From Acanthochlamys bracteata (lineage: Eukaryota > Streptophyta > Magnoliopsida > Pandanales > Velloziaceae), in the NCBI GenBank assembly GCA_019914995.1, contig CM034140.1, forward strand, positions 3,472,001 through 3,536,000: a DNA stretch of 64,000 bases. The letters run 5' to 3'. The notes under the pieces are model-generated. The model did no database searches. It was not told where the DNA came from and worked only from the letters and a program-made list of their open reading frames with translations. The number at the start of each line of letters is the position of its first letter. Position 1 is the first letter of the stretch. Below are positions 60,568 to 64,000 of this stretch, piece after piece. The translations under genes were made by a program, and so were the position numbers.

Positions 60568-61012
60568 TTCTAATATTTATAGCACTGATTTTCATTTTAA
60601 AAATTTTATATTATTTAATAATTTTATAATATTTTATACAAATTTTTAAATATATATATAATTTTTTTAAAGTAAAAAATTAAATTCAGTTTTACTTTTT
60701 TCAAATATTTTTCTTATTATAAGTAATTTTAGACGCCCCATATGTTTAGATAAAAACAACCGTAACATGCCCAATGTCATGAAACTCATTTTTACTGCAA
60801 GAAACTTCTTAAGTACTTCACAAAACTATTTACCATGTACATGCTATGCAGATAAAAATAACTTTGGTTTAGCTGATTAAACTCTTGCCGTGCAAGTACT
60901 GTTATCTTCGTCCTTGCTATGTTTTGAAATAGCAGGGTAGCTAACGGTACTTACCTTGTGTTCACACTATTGGACAGTAATTAACCTTCTCGATAGTAGC
61001 TGTTTAGATGGA

Positions 61013-61197
61013 ATTTTCGAAACATATTTATTAATTTTAATATTATATTTTCTATAATATTTTATAAAATTGTATTAAATTAAAAAATATATAATTTTAA
61101 TATAATAAAATTTATTATTATTTTTTAGATTACAATTAAATTAAAAAAAATTACAATATAAAATTAAAAAGAATTTATAAGTATTTTCAAGCACTCT
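61013..61197. mobile_element. AT-rich MITE, short
   Basis: Ends TTTTCGAAACATATTTATT and AAGTATTTTCAAGCACTC. Interior deleted relative to full copies. Confidence 0.45.
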
Positions 61198-61460
61198 TTA
61201 TATAGGACTCTCCACATGATAGGCGTGCGTTCATGTTCGAAACCATTCTGTATTTGCCAACTGTCTCACTAGTTAAAACTTGTGCAGATGCCAAAAAAAT
61301 CATTGCGTCTGTGTGTTACTGCACTCTCAGTGTGTTTGTTTCCCCACCAGGTTCACCTGTGCATTACAGTCACATGTATTCACTACCTGGAGATGCAGCG
61401 CAATTTCCATGTGGGAAATTTGATTTATAATCATTTCTAGAGATGATATTATATGTTGTG

Positions 61461-62253
61461 GTACGGCGAAGGGTTTCTTCTCTCTCGTTCCAGAGAGAGG
61501 AGAAAAATCAACGATCGATATTTGCTACCTAACTTTGAATTGTCATCATATTGATTTGAGCGGTCACGAGAGAGACAATACAAGAATTAGCTTCTTCTCT
61601 CTCGTATCTTTCTTTCTTCTTTAACTCCTTCAAGTCATCTTGCTTCATTTCAACCACTTTCCTCGTTGGCCGCCGGTAACTGTTAAAAATCAATACTTCA
61701 ATCTCCCGAATGTAATAAAAATGGCAGTCACGAAAATTATGCTGATGGGTAGCTGAGGAATTTTTATCTATCGTTTTTCTATAGAAAAAAATTGAATAAA
61801 AATCAAATCTTTGTTCTTTTTTAAATCCTTGTCAAGAGAAGGAAATAATTAAGTTTGGCGTTATATTTGATTCTGTTCTTTTTTGTTTGCTGGAATCGAT
61901 TGAATAAAATCGTGTTTTTACTTTTTCTCTATTGTTGAGTTCAGTCAATTCTTCTTCGTGACAAAATTTGTTTTTTATAGTCGTGCGGAAAAATTGAAGA
62001 ACATGTTTCAAATTCCCGAGAATGTTACATTGTTCAGATAAGAAAAAGAATAATCTTTTGCTACCACTGGTCGGTAGGAAAGTAGACAAGCGAAGGAGAA
62101 AGCTAGATGAGAGTGAGAAGAAAACAGTTGTTTTTCTTACTCACATGACCACTCAAATCAACCTAAGAATTAAACTTTGATATTAAATCCCAACCGTTGG
62201 TTTTCGTCTTTCTCCTCTCGTTGCAGAGAGGAGGAAAGACACCCTTGCGGTAC
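61461..62253. mobile_element. Long-inverted-repeat element, 0.8 kb
   Basis: The two ends are imperfect reverse complements over roughly 150 bp. The left starts GTACGGCGAAGGGTTTC and the inward right end GTACCGCAAGGGTGTC. Both then carry an AGAGAGGAGAAA-type stretch and, further in, TTGATTTGAGCGGTCACG against TTGATTTGAGTGGTCATG. The centre is noncoding (a 85-codon minus frame at 61832-62089 has no features). No target duplication is clear. A MULE-like or foldback origin is inferred. Confidence 0.65.
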
Positions 62254-62315
62254 TGGTACGTCATGCCAATATTCCATAAAGACCGCTTTTTATTACGAAT
62301 ATGTTTGAATGTAAT

Positions 62316-62562
62316 TAGAGGTTTTTGAAATTATTTATGAAATGAGAGATATTTTAATTTATTTTAAAAAATGAATTTTATTTTTTTTATTTTAAAAAAA
62401 ATAATAAAAATATATAATAAAAAAATCTCACTTCGTAGAATTTTTTTACGCTTGCTAAATTTTTAAATAAATTTTTTATATACTTATAAAATATGTATTA
62501 AAAAATATAAAATTAAAAATTAAAAAATTTTATTGAAAAAAAGTTGAACCAAATAGCTCTTT
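62316..62562. mobile_element. AT-rich MITE
   Basis: Left GAGGTTTTTGAAATTATTTA, right GTTGAACCAAATAGCTC. Interior typical of the family. Confidence 0.62.
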
Positions 62563-63843
62563 AGTTATTCAAATACGGTAATAATTTATTTATAAGCGTT
62601 TATAATATTTTGCGATATAAAGATACCGTACTTCTTTTCAAATTTTTTAAAGACGTACCAACGATTTTGGTCTTTAGTTTTAAGATATTTTATATGTAAC
62701 ATATTTTATGGCTCTCCGTAAAGAAGTAAATATCATGTCAACCAATTTTCTAAAATTGGATAAAATGCCTAAGACCTACGTAATCACTTTATGTTGCTTA
62801 ATACTTTCCATAGACATCACGATCTTTAGATAAGTTTTTTATTTTGTTAGATTTTATCTTTTTTTTTAAATCAAGCTAAATTACAATAATTTAATTGAAA
62901 TAACATTTATTAAAAATAAATTTCATCTTCATTTTGACAAAAAGTGATTGCCTACTGTTACTATATTTAGAATTTGAAGTTCGAGAAAACAGATGAAAAA
63001 AGAAACGAATTCTTGTTTAGAGAAGATAACTTGAACAAATGTTACATCGAGTGTGGGACCGTAATTTGTGGCAGACAACGTAAGGGTGCACCAGGTCGCA
63101 GATGTGAGCTCAACTGCAGCGTCGGCCTAAATATCAGCCGCCCGCCACGCGGGCACTAAGCCAACGGTCTCGCCACAAACTTGCCCCACCACACCACCAA
63201 CAAAAAAAGTTGTGGTGTTTGAAATCAAAAAATGTTTATCTATTTTTCAATTTAAGTTTTTATCTATTTTGAATATTTAATATAAAATAAATTAAAAAAA
63301 TTCTAAAAAATAAAGTACATAATAACATTTTCTTATTAATTTTTAAATAAAAAACTCATGTTTAAAAAAAATTCAAAATATCTTTGTTATATTCTTTACT
63401 CAATAGCAGAAATAATAAACATCATTAAAACAATCTCATTCAAAGATACTATTATCTTACGTGACTCCGTTCTGAAACAATAGAAAAAAACCAAAATTAA
63501 ACCCCAACCCCTCCCTCCCCTCTTCCCAACTTTTCCACGTCAAAGGCGTGAAGACCAAGCAAATCTTCCCACTGCCGTCCCCTCTCCACTTTGTAATTTT
63601 GTATCCCAAAAGAAAAGTAGCAATTTTCATTTATAATATAAAAATTTCCACTTCATTCACTCTTCAAAATATATTAAATTATTAATAATTAATTAAAATA
63701 AAATACCCACTCTCTCTTCACACTTAACCACTCACCCGCTCTAGTAATAAATTCCCCAAAACTCTCCGTCCTAATAAAAAGACGGGAATGACCACGACTA
63801 GTAGATAAAAATTAGAATAGACAAGGGTACTATTGAAATTTGG
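62563..63843. other. Intergenic DNA downstream of the terminal gene
   Basis: 62.6-63.0 kb is AT-rich. A short GC-rich island at 63060-63180 has no recognisable product. A possible MITE remnant lies near 63210-63380. A C-rich run (CCCAACCCCTCCCTCCCCTC) is at about 63500. The last few hundred bases probably include the 3' UTR of the minus-strand gene. Confidence 0.4.
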
Positions 63844-64000
63844 CTAAAAGCTGGGAATTTCCAACGGAGCGAAGAAGTCTTCCTCCGCCGCATCAAGCTC
63901 GCCGAAATCGAATACCTCCGTCTCCCACGGCTGCGACCATAATAACTCCCGCGGTAAGAAAGGCGGCTCTTCCGCGAAACCGAAGAATGGATCTGTTTCC
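63844..64000 (-). CDS. 3' end of an unrecognised gene, acidic C-terminus
   Basis: On the minus strand an open frame enters from the window edge and ends at TAG 63844-63846, giving the last 51 residues (DPFFGFAEEPPFLPRELL, then WSQPWETEVFDFGELDAAEE and FFAPLEIPSF). It is acidic with regularly spaced Phe, Leu and Trp, like some plant transcriptional activation tails, but I do not recognise the family and give no function. GC content is far above the surroundings, with codon-biased third positions, and the other two minus frames are broken or basic. It could be single-exon or a last exon. Confidence 0.6.
   Translation of the reverse strand, partial: ETDPFFGFAEEPPFLPRELLWSQPWETEVFDFGELDAAEEDFFAPLEIPSF

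Noticed and set aside
61233..61430. 65-codon frame with several cysteines
   Set aside because: No recognisable family or signal. Isolated in gene-free DNA.
53665..62562. Regular spacing of similar short repeats that might suggest a CRISPR-like or satellite array
   Set aside because: The units are 200-290 bp, in both orientations, unevenly spaced and have terminal inverted repeats, so they are independent MITE insertions.
62974..63159. Cys-rich 61-codon frame resembling a small secreted peptide
   Set aside because: No signal peptide and irregular Cys spacing. The GC-rich island is too short to judge, so it is not called.

Overview
This is nuclear DNA of a flowering plant, most likely a eudicot. 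Intergenic DNA is very AT-rich, genes carry short GT-AG introns, and the proteins are plant-type: a chloroplast thylakoid kinase, a DYW-class PPR editing factor and an EDR4-type zinc-ribbon protein. The species cannot be read from the sequence. I found no bacterial-style operon, CRISPR array, organellar insertion or clearly new protein system.

Layout. 1-1910: the 3' part of a TFIIS elongation-factor gene (+). 2900-3103: a doubtful small coiled-coil gene (-). 5373-5762: a small unknown gene, possibly plastid-targeted (+). 7079-9067: an intact intronless PPR-DYW gene (-). 9778-10352: a Tourist-like element. 10539-13616: a decayed ABC1K9-type kinase gene (+). 13984-15945: an intact EDR4-like gene (-). 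16.7-28.1 kb: transposon-rich DNA with a MULE-like MITE, a 2.2-kb PIF/Harbinger-like element and a degenerate Ty1/copia element. 28672-28745: a relic tRNA-Ile. 29777-32594: an intact STN8 kinase gene of four exons (+). 33860-36430: a decayed endo-beta-mannanase gene (-). 36909-37786: an element with arms of about 300 bp. 37.85-51.0 kb: two direct copies of a broken eIF2-beta gene (-), the second swollen by nested transposons. 51-63.8 kb: essentially gene-free DNA packed with short AT-rich MITEs. 63844-64000: the 3' end of an unrecognised gene (-).

Four loci are intact or apparently intact (TFIIS, PPR, EDR4, STN8). Four copies from three families are pseudogenes (ABC1K9-like, mannanase, eIF2-beta twice). 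From memory, Arabidopsis places EDR4 beside ABC1K9 (At5g05190/At5g05200), and STN8 beside the mannanase MAN6 and an eIF2-beta-related gene (At5g01920/01930/01940). If that is right, the window keeps two ancestral gene neighbourhoods in which one member survived and its neighbours decayed, as expected of fractionation after genome duplication.

The most informative structure is the eIF2-beta pair. Both copies carry the same Trp-to-TGA nonsense codon, so the inactivation probably predates the duplication. Copy 1 preserves the empty target sites of three elements inserted in copy 2, which lets their ends and target duplications be read directly.
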